From Chromatiales bacterium (GTDB taxonomy: Bacteria; Pseudomonadota; Gammaproteobacteria; JACCYU01), in assembly GCA_031177845.1 (NCBI GenBank), contig JAPSGG010000040.1:1-8485 (forward strand): 8,485 bases of DNA, read 5' to 3'. This document shows, one piece after another, positions 1-6,226 of the stretch (position 1 is its first letter; each line of letters opens with the position of its first letter). Under the pieces are notes generated by a model. The model was given only the letters and a program-made list of their open reading frames with translations. It made no database searches and was not told the DNA's origin. A program made the position numbers and the translations under genes.

Positions 1-2
1 AG

Positions 3-1199
3 CCCGCCTGTCGCTCGCCGAACTTTGGCTACAAACATTTCTTGAAGGTCTTCGACAGCAAGGGATTGTATGACGTCGATCTGTCTTATGTGCGGCTGAT
101 CTTCAACGGCGCCGAGCCGATCTCGGCCGATCTGTGCGAAGAGTTCCTGAGCAAGATGGCCGCCTACGGTCTGCGGCGCAGCGCGATGTTTCCGGTCTAC
201 GGTCTGGCCGAGGCCAGCCTGGCCGTAACCTTTCCGTTATCCGGCGAGGAATATCGGACCGTCTACGTCGACCGCAATGCGCTGGAGGTCGGCCGCGAGG
301 TGCAGTTACTTGAAAGCAGCGCGCGGGAGGCGGTCGGCTTCGTGCGGGTCGGTCGTCCGATCAATGACTGCGTGGTGAGGATTGCGGATGATGGAGGACG
401 CGCATTACCCGAGCAAATCGTGGGGCATGTTCATATCAAGGGCGACAATGTCACCCGCGGCTATTACAACGATGCCGAGGCCAACCGCGCGGCTATCAGC
501 GCCAATGGGTGGCTGGACACCGGCGATCTCGGTTTCATGTCCAATGGCGAGTTGATCATCACCGGCCGCTCCAAGGATATCATCTTCGTCAACGGTCAGA
601 ATTATTACCCGCATGATCTGGAAAACATTGCGCAACAGGCGGACCAGCTCGAACTCGGCAAGGTCGTCATCTCCGGTTTTCGAAAACCCAATGCGCAGAC
701 CGATGAACTGCTGGTGTTTGTGCTGTTCAGGGGCAAGCTCGAAGGCTTTGTCGGTCTCGCCGCCGAGGTCAGCCGGCTGATTGCCGAGCATGCGGGGGTC
801 GAGGTCGCGCACGTGATCCCCGTCCAGCGCATCCCTAAGACCACCAGCGGCAAGGTGCAGCGGCATCTGCTGGAAAAAGATTACGGCGAGGGCACATACG
901 ACCATACGCTGGCGGAGCTTGCGAGGCTGCGCGCGGCGGCTCACAGTGAAGCCGACGTGGGCCGCACCGCCATCGAGCAAAAGCTCAAAGCTATCTGCGA
1001 CGCCGCGCTCAAGGACAAGCGCATCGGCGTGCATGAGAGTCTATTCGAGATCGGCACCAGCTCGCTGATGTTAGTAGAGATCCACGGAGGGATCGAGGCG
1101 GCCTTTCCGGGCCAGATCGATATCACCGACCTATTCGATTATCCGACCATCGCCGAGCTGGCCGCGCATTTGGAGCGCAAGCTAAATCAGATCGATTGA
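3..1199 (+). CDS. Fatty acyl-AMP ligase with fused C-terminal acyl carrier protein domain (5' partial)
   Basis: Adenylate-forming enzyme of the FAAL (fadD32-like) type, expected to activate a fatty acid as acyl-AMP and pass it to a carrier-protein phosphopantetheine arm. The frame is open to the left edge, so the N-terminal part lies outside the window. The TTG at 42 is an internal Leu codon, because the family motif PNFGYKHFLK spans it. Counting from base 3, visible motifs are FNGAEPIS (about 34-41), YGLAEAS (66-72), DTGDLG (172-177), GRSKDIIFVNGQNYYPHDLE (188-207, very FAAL-like) and TTSGK with the C-terminal catalytic Lys284. An ACP domain follows at about 321-398, with GTSSL placing the phosphopantetheine Ser at 354. 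In-cis ACP suggests the acyl chain is loaded on the same polypeptide as the start of a polyketide, lipopeptide or special lipid pathway. No downstream synthase lies in the window, because the next gene converges. Family call firm; substrate unknown. Confidence 0.92.
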   Translation, partial: PACRSPNFGYKHFLKVFDSKGLYDVDLSYVRLIFNGAEPISADLCEEFLSKMAAYGLRRSAMFPVYGLAEASLAVTFPLSGEEYRTVYVDRNALEVGREVQLLESSAREAVGFVRVGRPINDCVVRIADDGGRALPEQIVGHVHIKGDNVTRGYYNDAEANRAAISANGWLDTGDLGFMSNGELIITGRSKDIIFVNGQNYYPHDLENIAQQADQLELGKVVISGFRKPNAQTDELLVFVLFRGKLEGFVGLAAEVSRLIAEHAGVEVAHVIPVQRIPKTTSGKVQRHLLEKDYGEGTYDHTLAELARLRAAAHSEADVGRTAIEQKLKAICDAALKDKRIGVHESLFEIGTSSLMLVEIHGGIEAAFPGQIDITDLFDYPTIAELAAHLERKLNQID

Positions 1200-1224
1200 G
1201 AGCCCGCGTGATGAATACGCGCAC

Positions 1225-2031
1225 CTAAAAATAAGCCGCCCAATCGTAGTCCGGATTGCCGATCACCACGAAGTGCGGATTGAGCAGCGAATCTTTGGTG
1301 TTGTAGCGGAGCCTTTTCATCTGCAGATCGCTCACAATCCCGCCGGCTTCCTCCACCACACACTGCGCGGCCGCGGTATCCCATTCGGAGGTCGGGCCGA
1401 AGCGCGGGTAGATATCGACCACGCCCTCCGCCACCAAGCAGAGCTTGAATGCACTGCCCATGCTGATCAGTTCGTGCTCGCCGAGCTTAGCTAGGAACGC
1501 CACTAGCGAGTCGCCCGCATGGGAGCGGCTGCCGGCTACGGTCGGGCGCTTGGGTGTGGGTTTGCGCACCCGGATACGCCGGGCCTGACCGCCGTCAGCG
1601 ATTTTATAGGCGCCTTGTCCGCGGCAGGCGTAATAGCAGAGGTTCTTCGCCGGGGCCGCGACGACGCCCAACACTGCGTCATGGCCGTGGATTAGAGCAA
1701 TATTGACGGTGAACTCACCGTTGCGTTTGATGAATTCGCGCGTGCCGTCCAGAGGATCGATCAACCAATAGGTCTCCCAGCTGCCGCGCGTGTCATAAGG
1801 AAGCTGGTTGGATTCTTCTGACAAAACCGGAAATTGGGGGGACAGCGCCTTGAGTCCATCTCTGATGATCCGATGTGCCGCCAAATCCGCGGCTGTCAAC
1901 GGCGATCGATCATCCTTGGCGGCGACATTGAAGTCCTGATTGTAGATTTCCATGATTTTGTCGCCGGCATCATTGGCCAGCCGCCGGGCCTCACTGAGCA
2001 GGTATTGCAATTGTGGAAGACTATCGTTCAT
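1225..2031 (-). CDS. cysQ: 3'(2'),5'-bisphosphate nucleotidase CysQ
   Basis: Cytoplasmic or membrane-associated Mg-dependent phosphatase of the inositol monophosphatase superfamily. It converts 3'-phosphoadenosine 5'-phosphate (PAP), a by-product of PAPS-dependent sulfate reduction and of carrier-protein phosphopantetheinylation, to AMP and phosphate. The 268-residue product is close to the E. coli CysQ length (246). Metal-site motifs are intact: DRSPLTAAD (41-49), LSEES with Glu72/Glu73, WLIDPLDGTREFI (89-101, Asp92 and Asp95), and SEWDTAAAQCVVEEAGG (215-231, Asp218). The ATG at 2031 is preceded by AGGAA about 12 bases upstream, a rather long spacing. The gene lies 90 bases after ykgJ on the same strand and ends 25 bases from the convergent FAAL gene. 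PAP removal could serve ACP maturation, but nothing in the sequence ties it specifically to the neighbouring FAAL-ACP. Confidence 0.95.
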   Translation of the reverse strand: MNDSLPQLQYLLSEARRLANDAGDKIMEIYNQDFNVAAKDDRSPLTAADLAAHRIIRDGLKALSPQFPVLSEESNQLPYDTRGSWETYWLIDPLDGTREFIKRNGEFTVNIALIHGHDAVLGVVAAPAKNLCYYACRGQGAYKIADGGQARRIRVRKPTPKRPTVAGSRSHAGDSLVAFLAKLGEHELISMGSAFKLCLVAEGVVDIYPRFGPTSEWDTAAAQCVVEEAGGIVSDLQMKRLRYNTKDSLLNPHFVVIGNPDYDWAAYF

Positions 2032-2054
2032 CTCGTTTTATTGTTCCTGACGTT

Positions 2055-2095
2055 GCGCGAGAGCGCGCGTAGCAGATGGAATCCGCACGGTGCGG
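2055..2095. repeat. Two small GC-rich hairpins between ykgJ and cysQ
   Basis: Inside the 90-base spacer, GCGC-GAGA-GCGC (2055-2066) forms a short stem with a GNRA-type loop as read on the plus strand. CCGCA-CGG-TGCGG (2083-2095) is a near-perfect palindrome. Neither is followed by a T-run on the minus strand, so they are not standard terminators. They could act as mRNA stability or processing elements between the two genes, or be chance in GC-rich DNA. Confidence 0.3.
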
Positions 2096-2121
2096 GGCTT
2101 GATCAAACAATCCATCCCAAC

Positions 2122-2538
2122 TTACCCGCGCTCCCAGCGCTTGAATCGCTTCTTGCAGTATTTCAGCAGCGACGCGTAGTCGGGGAAGTATAAATAGAAG
2201 CCGTGTTCTGCCGGGGCATCGAATTCGCAGTAGTCGTTGGAATGATCGCGGCAGATCTGTGGGCGGTGCTCGTATATCCCGCAGCGCCCGTCAGGCTCAA
2301 GGTGACTGCAGCGGGTCTCGACCAGCAAAAACCAGCCATCTTCATCCTTGTACGCCTGGACGTTCTCATGCGAGACCTGCCACAGCAGGTGTTCGAAGTC
2401 GTATTTCGAACGCGGCGCCTCGATGTGCTGGGTAATATAGGTGCAGCATTTGGAGTTCGTGCAGAAACCGCACTTGTTCTCCGGCGTGATCTCCGCCGCC
2501 CTTTCTACCGTTACCTTGATATCCGCGAGCTTGTCCAT
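2122..2538 (-). CDS. YkgJ family cysteine-cluster protein
   Basis: Small 138-residue protein of the YkgJ/UPF0153 type, predicted to bind a metal (zinc or an Fe-S cluster) through conserved cysteines; no reaction is established for the family. Visible cysteines are Cys23 and Cys26 (CGFC), Cys31-Cys32 (KCC), Cys77, Cys86 (GRCGIYEHRP), Cys96 (ICR) and Cys104, the usual eight-Cys arrangement with the RCxIYxxRPxxCR signature. There is no signal peptide or membrane segment, so it is probably cytoplasmic. The ATG at 2538 is the only ATG/GTG/TTG start upstream of the cluster before an in-frame stop near 2578-2580. Its upstream sequence has no good Shine-Dalgarno, which fits translation within a polycistronic message. 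It sits 79 bases after the TANGO2/NRDE gene and 90 before cysQ, probably co-transcribed with both. Confidence 0.9.
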   Translation of the reverse strand: MDKLADIKVTVERAAEITPENKCGFCTNSKCCTYITQHIEAPRSKYDFEHLLWQVSHENVQAYKDEDGWFLLVETRCSHLEPDGRCGIYEHRPQICRDHSNDYCEFDAPAEHGFYLYFPDYASLLKYCKKRFKRWERG

Positions 2539-2617
2539 GAGGTGGGAACGGATCTCAAAAATGCGCAGTGTAGCAACTCACTGGTCGGTACGTCACTTAT
2601 GCGGCGTGTTCGAGCTC

Positions 2618-3373
2618 CTATGCTTCGATCTGGAACTGGTAAGAGGTCAGGTTGCCCCCGAAAATCTCGCGCTCGACGATCGATACCCGCCCGTCGTGGG
2701 TAATCACGAGCGCAGTCGACGAACGCGTGCCGTAGTCTGGGCTTGCGATGAAGATCGGCGATAGCAGCCGCTCCCAAGTCAGACCAACGCCGGTGTTCGG
2801 CAGCGCTTCATCGGGAGGTGTCGCGGGATCGGCCAAGAGCTCAAGTAGATGCTCCGGCTCGACGGCATCGGCTTCGACAAGCTGCGTCAGCGCGCGCTTA
2901 GCCCGCTCAACCTTGGGCCAGGGCGTGTCCAGCAGGTGATTGCTCAGTCCATAAAGGCCAAGCTCCAGCTCGCGAACGATGTGCTCGAGATTGCACATGT
3001 AATAGAGTCCATGCCTGTCGCCGACCAGCAGGCTGAAGCCGTGGTAGCCGTCCACAGTGGTGCGCAGATCTTCGAGATAGGCCTTTGGCCTTTGAGTGCT
3101 GCGCAGAAAGTTGGCAACGAGCAAACCGCGCGAGGGTGCATCTGCGCGTCTCCCATGCGCATCGCGGTAATTGGTCACCGCGGCGAATCTGCCGCCACGG
3201 GTGATGCCGAGCCAGGTGCCACCGCCGATGAGATCGCGGCCAGCCAAAATCTCCGGGGCGTCTTCCCACCAGGCCAGAGACGCAGTCGGGCGTGCGTAAA
3301 ACTCATCGCGATTTGCGGCCAGAATGAGTCGATACTCAGGCTGCACGTGGTGGGCGAATACAATGAGGCACAT
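2618..3373 (-). CDS. TANGO2/NRDE family protein
   Basis: Member of the NRDE (TANGO2, Ser/Thr-rich T10) family. The human homologue is linked to lipid and haem handling and metabolic crisis, but no biochemical reaction is securely assigned to bacterial members. I place the start at the ATG at 3373, giving MCLIVFA, because family proteins characteristically begin Met-Cys. An in-frame ATG at 3424 would add 17 unconserved residues. From 3373 the product is 251 residues. Family landmarks are Cys2, NRDE (21-24), GRDLIGGGTWLG (45-56), TNYRD (67-71), SRG (81-83), YGLSN (131-135) and SPDYGTRSST (201-210). Cys2 would become N-terminal after Met removal, compatible with an Ntn-hydrolase-like fold (inference). 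No signal peptide. First gene of the probable TANGO2-ykgJ-cysQ run. Confidence 0.92.
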   Translation of the reverse strand: MCLIVFAHHVQPEYRLILAANRDEFYARPTASLAWWEDAPEILAGRDLIGGGTWLGITRGGRFAAVTNYRDAHGRRADAPSRGLLVANFLRSTQRPKAYLEDLRTTVDGYHGFSLLVGDRHGLYYMCNLEHIVRELELGLYGLSNHLLDTPWPKVERAKRALTQLVEADAVEPEHLLELLADPATPPDEALPNTGVGLTWERLLSPIFIASPDYGTRSSTALVITHDGRVSIVEREIFGGNLTSYQFQIEA

Positions 3374-3652
3374 CACGCACCAGTTTAGTGACCATCTCGG
3401 GTCTTTGCGAGCGGCGGTTTTCAAGCAACGATGAACACGTCCTCTGCTTGTTCTTATCGAGGATTAGCATCACTCGGCGTTCATCAGCCTTTATCAGACA
3501 TGGCCGGGTTATGCTGGAGGCACCGGCTATCGGGAACCGCGCTAGGCAACAGTTTCGATCACGTCAGAAAAATGTAGCAAGCCACTGACCTGCGCTGCGC
3601 AATGGCGGCGCGAGTTGAAGAAGGTTGGAAAAGGGCCTCTTTCATCATCCTG
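3374..3652. other. Non-coding spacer between two leftward gene clusters
   Basis: This 279-base stretch separates the end of the second lipoprotein gene from the TANGO2/NRDE start. It should hold the leftward promoter for the TANGO2-ykgJ-cysQ run, but I find no convincing -35/-10 pair on the minus strand. I also find no hairpin followed by a T-run that would terminate the upstream cluster. A 66-codon rightward open frame at 3388-3588 has no recognisable motif and an atypical residue mix. I do not call it a gene. Confidence 0.5.
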
Positions 3653-4357
3653 CTAGTCCGCAACCAGAAATTCCTTGAGTTGCTGCGCCAGCCCGTCACA
3701 AGCGGCGGCATGTGTACGCGCAATTAGGGGAATGGGAATGATCAACGCTGGCAGATATGAATTGCCCGAGGCCTCGGCGCTGATCAGACCAGCCGACTGA
3801 GCATGTTTTAGATCCCAGATAGACGCCTCGTAGGCGGAGTTATTCTCCCACCATAGGAATCCGATGCAGCCGCCACCTCCCGGGCTGGCTGCGCACGCCA
3901 AGCTGCCGCCGTCACCGGTCCTTTGCGTCGCACCGTCAATCCAGATGAGATAACGGACATGGCTTTCGGCGATCTTCTCGGCGATGTTCGGCTTTTGGAG
4001 CAGTTGCGCCATGGCCTCTATCTTTAAAGGCGCGGTTCCTGGCTCGAACCATGGAAATAGCCCGTCGACGAACGCTTCATCCGGATATACACGTAGCGGC
4101 GTATCCCCCGCCGCGAGCGCCTCGCTGACACAGTTGGTAAAGGTTTCCTCCGCCTGCAGTCCGCTGTCGTGCTGCCTGCCGAGGATGACCACCGACTCGA
4201 AGGCCGCCATATCCGTCTGCGCCTGTCGCAGCTCCTCGACTTGCGACGTGACGCAGCCTCCGAGCAGCAGCGCTTGTGCCGCAATGGCGATACATAGTGC
4301 CTGACCCCATAGCGCGAGGTTATCCCGGAGATGGGGCTTTGCGAGAGCTTGTGACAT
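3653..4357 (-). CDS. Predicted outer-membrane lipoprotein of unknown function (second of pair)
   Basis: Unrecognised lipoprotein, 234 residues from the chosen start. The signal peptide is long, with a polar N-region (1-17), hydrophobic stretch ALCIAIAAQALLLGG and lipidation Cys35 (LLGGC). The residue after Cys is Val, not Asp, so Lol sorting to the outer membrane is expected. The mature part has a small alpha/beta look: strand ESVVILG (54-60), a helix with Cys76, strand VRYLIWIDG (134-142), a Gly/Cys-rich turn with Cys155 and Cys164, then GFLWWENNSAYEASIWDLK (166-184), where the last strand resembles those in CsgG/TolB-N-like periplasmic lipoproteins (weak inference). I prefer the ATG at 4357 over the ATG at 4366: AGGA at 4366-4369 lies eight bases from the former but abuts the latter. 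The gene overlaps the end of the preceding lipoprotein gene by 38 bases, implying coupled translation. It is last in the five-gene cluster. Confidence 0.8.
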   Translation of the reverse strand: MSQALAKPHLRDNLALWGQALCIAIAAQALLLGGCVTSQVEELRQAQTDMAAFESVVILGRQHDSGLQAEETFTNCVSEALAAGDTPLRVYPDEAFVDGLFPWFEPGTAPLKIEAMAQLLQKPNIAEKIAESHVRYLIWIDGATQRTGDGGSLACAASPGGGGCIGFLWWENNSAYEASIWDLKHAQSAGLISAEASGNSYLPALIIPIPLIARTHAAACDGLAQQLKEFLVAD

Positions 4358-4964
4358 TATCTGCATCCTGATTGCCGTTGACCTGCGAAAGCCAGTGCTT
4401 GACCCATGGCCTATGTCTGAAATTGATGATCATGGACGCTGCGGCATCCCGCATGGCGATTGTCGTGGCTTCGGCCAGCGATTGATGTGCGGCCAGGAAT
4501 TTATAGCGGCTCCTGCCATGGCCGCTTATCGGCCAATTGGCGATCAGTTCGCCGTCCGCGTCGTACAGGCGCATGCCATACTCGATCGAGACCTGATAGA
4601 ACTTCGATCCGGACTCGGCTGGGGTTAGGAGTTCATAGTCTTCTACCGACGGCACAATCAGGGCGTCCAGCTCGGAGGAACCCTCAAGTGCTCCCAAGCG
4701 TTTTCCAACCGGCGTCGCCTGCTCGAACATCGCGGCAAACACGCGATTGAATAGTGCTACGCTTGCCGGCCCGATCGGCACGATCCATTTATCGCCCTCT
4801 TGCCGATACTTATGCCTGCGAAAGGCCCGATCGTAATAAACGCCGACATCAACTGGGAGCGGCTCGACGACCGGAGATGGAAAGCTGGTCTGGACGGGTA
4901 CCACTGTGGTGCAGCCAGAAGTCATGAGTACCGATGCAGCGAGTGCGGACCCGAGCCAACGCAT
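4320..4964 (-). CDS. Predicted outer-membrane lipoprotein of unknown function (first of pair)
   Basis: Unrecognised lipoprotein, 214 residues from the ATG at 4964. That start gives a textbook signal peptide: MRWLGSALAASVLMTSGC with lipidation Cys18, preceded by AAGGG about ten bases upstream. In-frame ATGs at 5000 and 5057 would add a polar, poorly fitting N-terminus. Thr at +2 predicts outer-membrane sorting. The mature protein starts with a Pro-rich segment (about 24-37). It continues with PVDVGVYYDRAFRRHKY (37-53), a helix ASVALFNRVFAAMFEQA (67-83), strands FYQVSIEYGMRLYDADGE (122-139) and a C-terminal helix AEATTIAMRDAAASMIINF (154-172). The layout recalls small periplasmic lipoproteins that dock on transport or assembly machines, but I can name no family. 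The last 25 residues are polar and overlap the next gene's start. It lies 245 bases after the second vWA gene. Confidence 0.82.
   Translation of the reverse strand: MRWLGSALAASVLMTSGCTTVVPVQTSFPSPVVEPLPVDVGVYYDRAFRRHKYRQEGDKWIVPIGPASVALFNRVFAAMFEQATPVGKRLGALEGSSELDALIVPSVEDYELLTPAESGSKFYQVSIEYGMRLYDADGELIANWPISGHGRSRYKFLAAHQSLAEATTIAMRDAAASMIINFRHRPWVKHWLSQVNGNQDADNVTSSRKAPSPG
4366..4369 (-). promoter_or_regulatory. Ribosome binding site deciding the start of the second lipoprotein
   Basis: AGGA on the minus strand is eight bases from the ATG at 4357 and overlaps the alternative ATG at 4366. It therefore favours the shorter product. It lies within the coding end of the preceding lipoprotein gene. 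Confidence 0.45.
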
Positions 4965-5209
4965 GATGCCGAGCCCTTTAGTTATCGCTGCCTCTTGCAT
5001 GATTTTTGCGCCGCTGTCCAAGCTCAAGTATAGCCGCTGCAAATCGATATATCCCACGATGGCCGCCGCTTGGTTCTTATACTAGGCGCCGGCTAAAAAG
5101 GCGCTACACACTATTACAAAGGCGCAAGGTGGCGGAGGCCGTAGGGATGGTCACATAACACGCTCTTTCTCTATCCTGTGTCGCCTACCGGCTCGAGCGT
5201 TAGAACTGG
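4965..5209. repeat. Spacer with three AGGCGC direct copies and a short hairpin
   Basis: This 245-base gap lies between the second vWA gene and the first lipoprotein gene, long for the inside of an operon. On the plus strand it carries AGGCGC at 5084-5089, 5099-5104 and 5120-5125, with 15- and 21-base spacing. The first two can pair as GCGCC/GGCGC around a nine-base loop, but no T-run follows on the minus strand, so it is not a canonical terminator. TATAAG occurs on the minus strand just past the hairpin, without a matching -35. The gap may hold an internal promoter or processing site for the lipoprotein pair (inference). Confidence 0.3.
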
Positions 5210-6217
5210 CTAGGGTGCATAGCGGTCCAAGCCGACAAACGTGCCGCCGTTCTCCGCGCATAGAATTCGCATCAGGGTGGCGAAGCGGATGCCGGTCGTC
5301 TGCAGGTGCGGCGGGCGCGCGAACTGGGTCGGAAAACCTACGGCGTGAATGCGCACGCGCCTTCTGCCTTGCGCGTCTGCCTCGTTGATCGAATCTACCG
5401 TGTCCACCACCTCGTCGATTGAACCGCCGGTGAACTCGTCGCCAAACACGTAGAGGCTGATGCGCTTGTCCGGCGCATAGAAGGTCTGGATCGCGTCGGT
5501 GATGCCCTCGACCGGATCACTGTCACTAAAGGCATTCCACGCCCGCAAGCTTTCGACGATGGCCGTGCGCCGCACGGGTGTATCTGGAATCCAGCTGCCT
5601 CGGTACTGCGGAAACAGATACTCTCCCTCATCGTTCATGACCTGGATGCCCTTGACCTCAGGGTAGATCTCCAGCGTCTCCGAGACCTTTTGCAGCATGA
5701 GGTCCCAGGCGTAACCAAACATGCTCCCGGAGGTATCGATAATGAAGATGATGTACTCGCTGTCGACCGGGATCCCGCCGACCGTGCGATCTTCGGGCGA
5801 TCGCCTAAAGCCCTTGCCAAGCAAGCGCTGCATCTCTGCCGTCAGCGTCTGCTGAGCCTGTGCCAGGCGACCCTCGATGACATGGGCGACGGTCGAATCC
5901 TGTGTCGATGCTTCGAATTGGCTGCGAACTGTCGAAAGATCGCCCTGTAGGCGCGCCAGCTCCTCCTGCTCCTGTGAGAGCTGTTCCTTGATCGCCACCA
6001 GCTCGCGGTTGACCACCCGCGTCTGTCCAACAATGTCGAGCTGCCGTGCCTCCAGGCGCGCTATCCTTTGCTGCAGATCCTGAGTGTCCTTTTCGAGCAG
6101 ATAGGGCTCGGCAGCCTTGAAAAGCACCAGCAACAGTATAATGGCACCAAACCCGCAGCAGATGCAGTCCAAAAAGGAGAGGCTGAATACCTCGATCTCG
6201 CGACGGCGTGATTTCAT
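5210..6217 (-). CDS. Membrane-anchored coiled-coil vWA-domain protein with MotB/ExbD-like Asp helix (paralogue 2)
   Basis: A 335-residue inner-membrane protein with most of its mass predicted in the periplasm. A basic N-terminus (KSRRR, 2-6) is followed by a single membrane helix (about 11-33), FSLSFLDCICCGFGA then aliphatic residues, with Asp17 near its start. A coiled coil rich in Gln, Glu, Leu and Arg spans about 41-132. A vWA domain fills 152-330, with MIDAS motif DTSGS (161-165), the Asp loop FGDE (258-261) and a closing CAENGGTFVGL segment. The MIDAS Thr is not obvious: DPVEGITDAI (234-243) sits where GTxxxxA is expected. The Asp helix resembles MotB/ExbD/TolR ion-channel subunits (inference), so a MotA/ExbB-like partner is expected. 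It starts nine bases after its paralogue's stop, with GAAGAA upstream of the ATG, so it is almost certainly in the same operon. Function unassigned. Confidence 0.88.
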   Translation of the reverse strand: MKSRRREIEVFSLSFLDCICCGFGAIILLLVLFKAAEPYLLEKDTQDLQQRIARLEARQLDIVGQTRVVNRELVAIKEQLSQEQEELARLQGDLSTVRSQFEASTQDSTVAHVIEGRLAQAQQTLTAEMQRLLGKGFRRSPEDRTVGGIPVDSEYIIFIIDTSGSMFGYAWDLMLQKVSETLEIYPEVKGIQVMNDEGEYLFPQYRGSWIPDTPVRRTAIVESLRAWNAFSDSDPVEGITDAIQTFYAPDKRISLYVFGDEFTGGSIDEVVDTVDSINEADAQGRRRVRIHAVGFPTQFARPPHLQTTGIRFATLMRILCAENGGTFVGLDRYAP

Positions 6218-6226
6218 AGCGATTCT

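Noticed and set aside
1205..1221. Hairpin CGCGT-GATGAAT-ACGCG between the convergent FAAL and cysQ genes, a possible bidirectional terminator
   Set aside because: The stem is only five pairs and neither strand has a T-run immediately after it; too weak to annotate as a terminator.
3374..3424. ATG at 3424 as the start of the TANGO2/NRDE protein
   Set aside because: The family characteristically begins Met-Cys, which matches the ATG at 3373; the extra 17 residues carry no family motif.
3388..3588. 66-codon rightward open frame in the spacer
   Set aside because: No recognisable motif, no good ribosome binding site, and it is opposite the likely promoter and leader region of the TANGO2/NRDE gene; probably chance.
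5024..5050. TATACT on the minus strand as a -10 box for the lipoprotein genes
   Set aside because: No -35-like hexamer at 16-18 bases upstream; not distinguishable from chance.
4965..5057. Upstream in-frame ATGs (5057, 5000) as the start of the first lipoprotein
   Set aside because: They would bury the hydrophobic signal sequence behind a polar extension and lack Shine-Dalgarno sequences; the ATG at 4964 gives a standard lipoprotein signal peptide.
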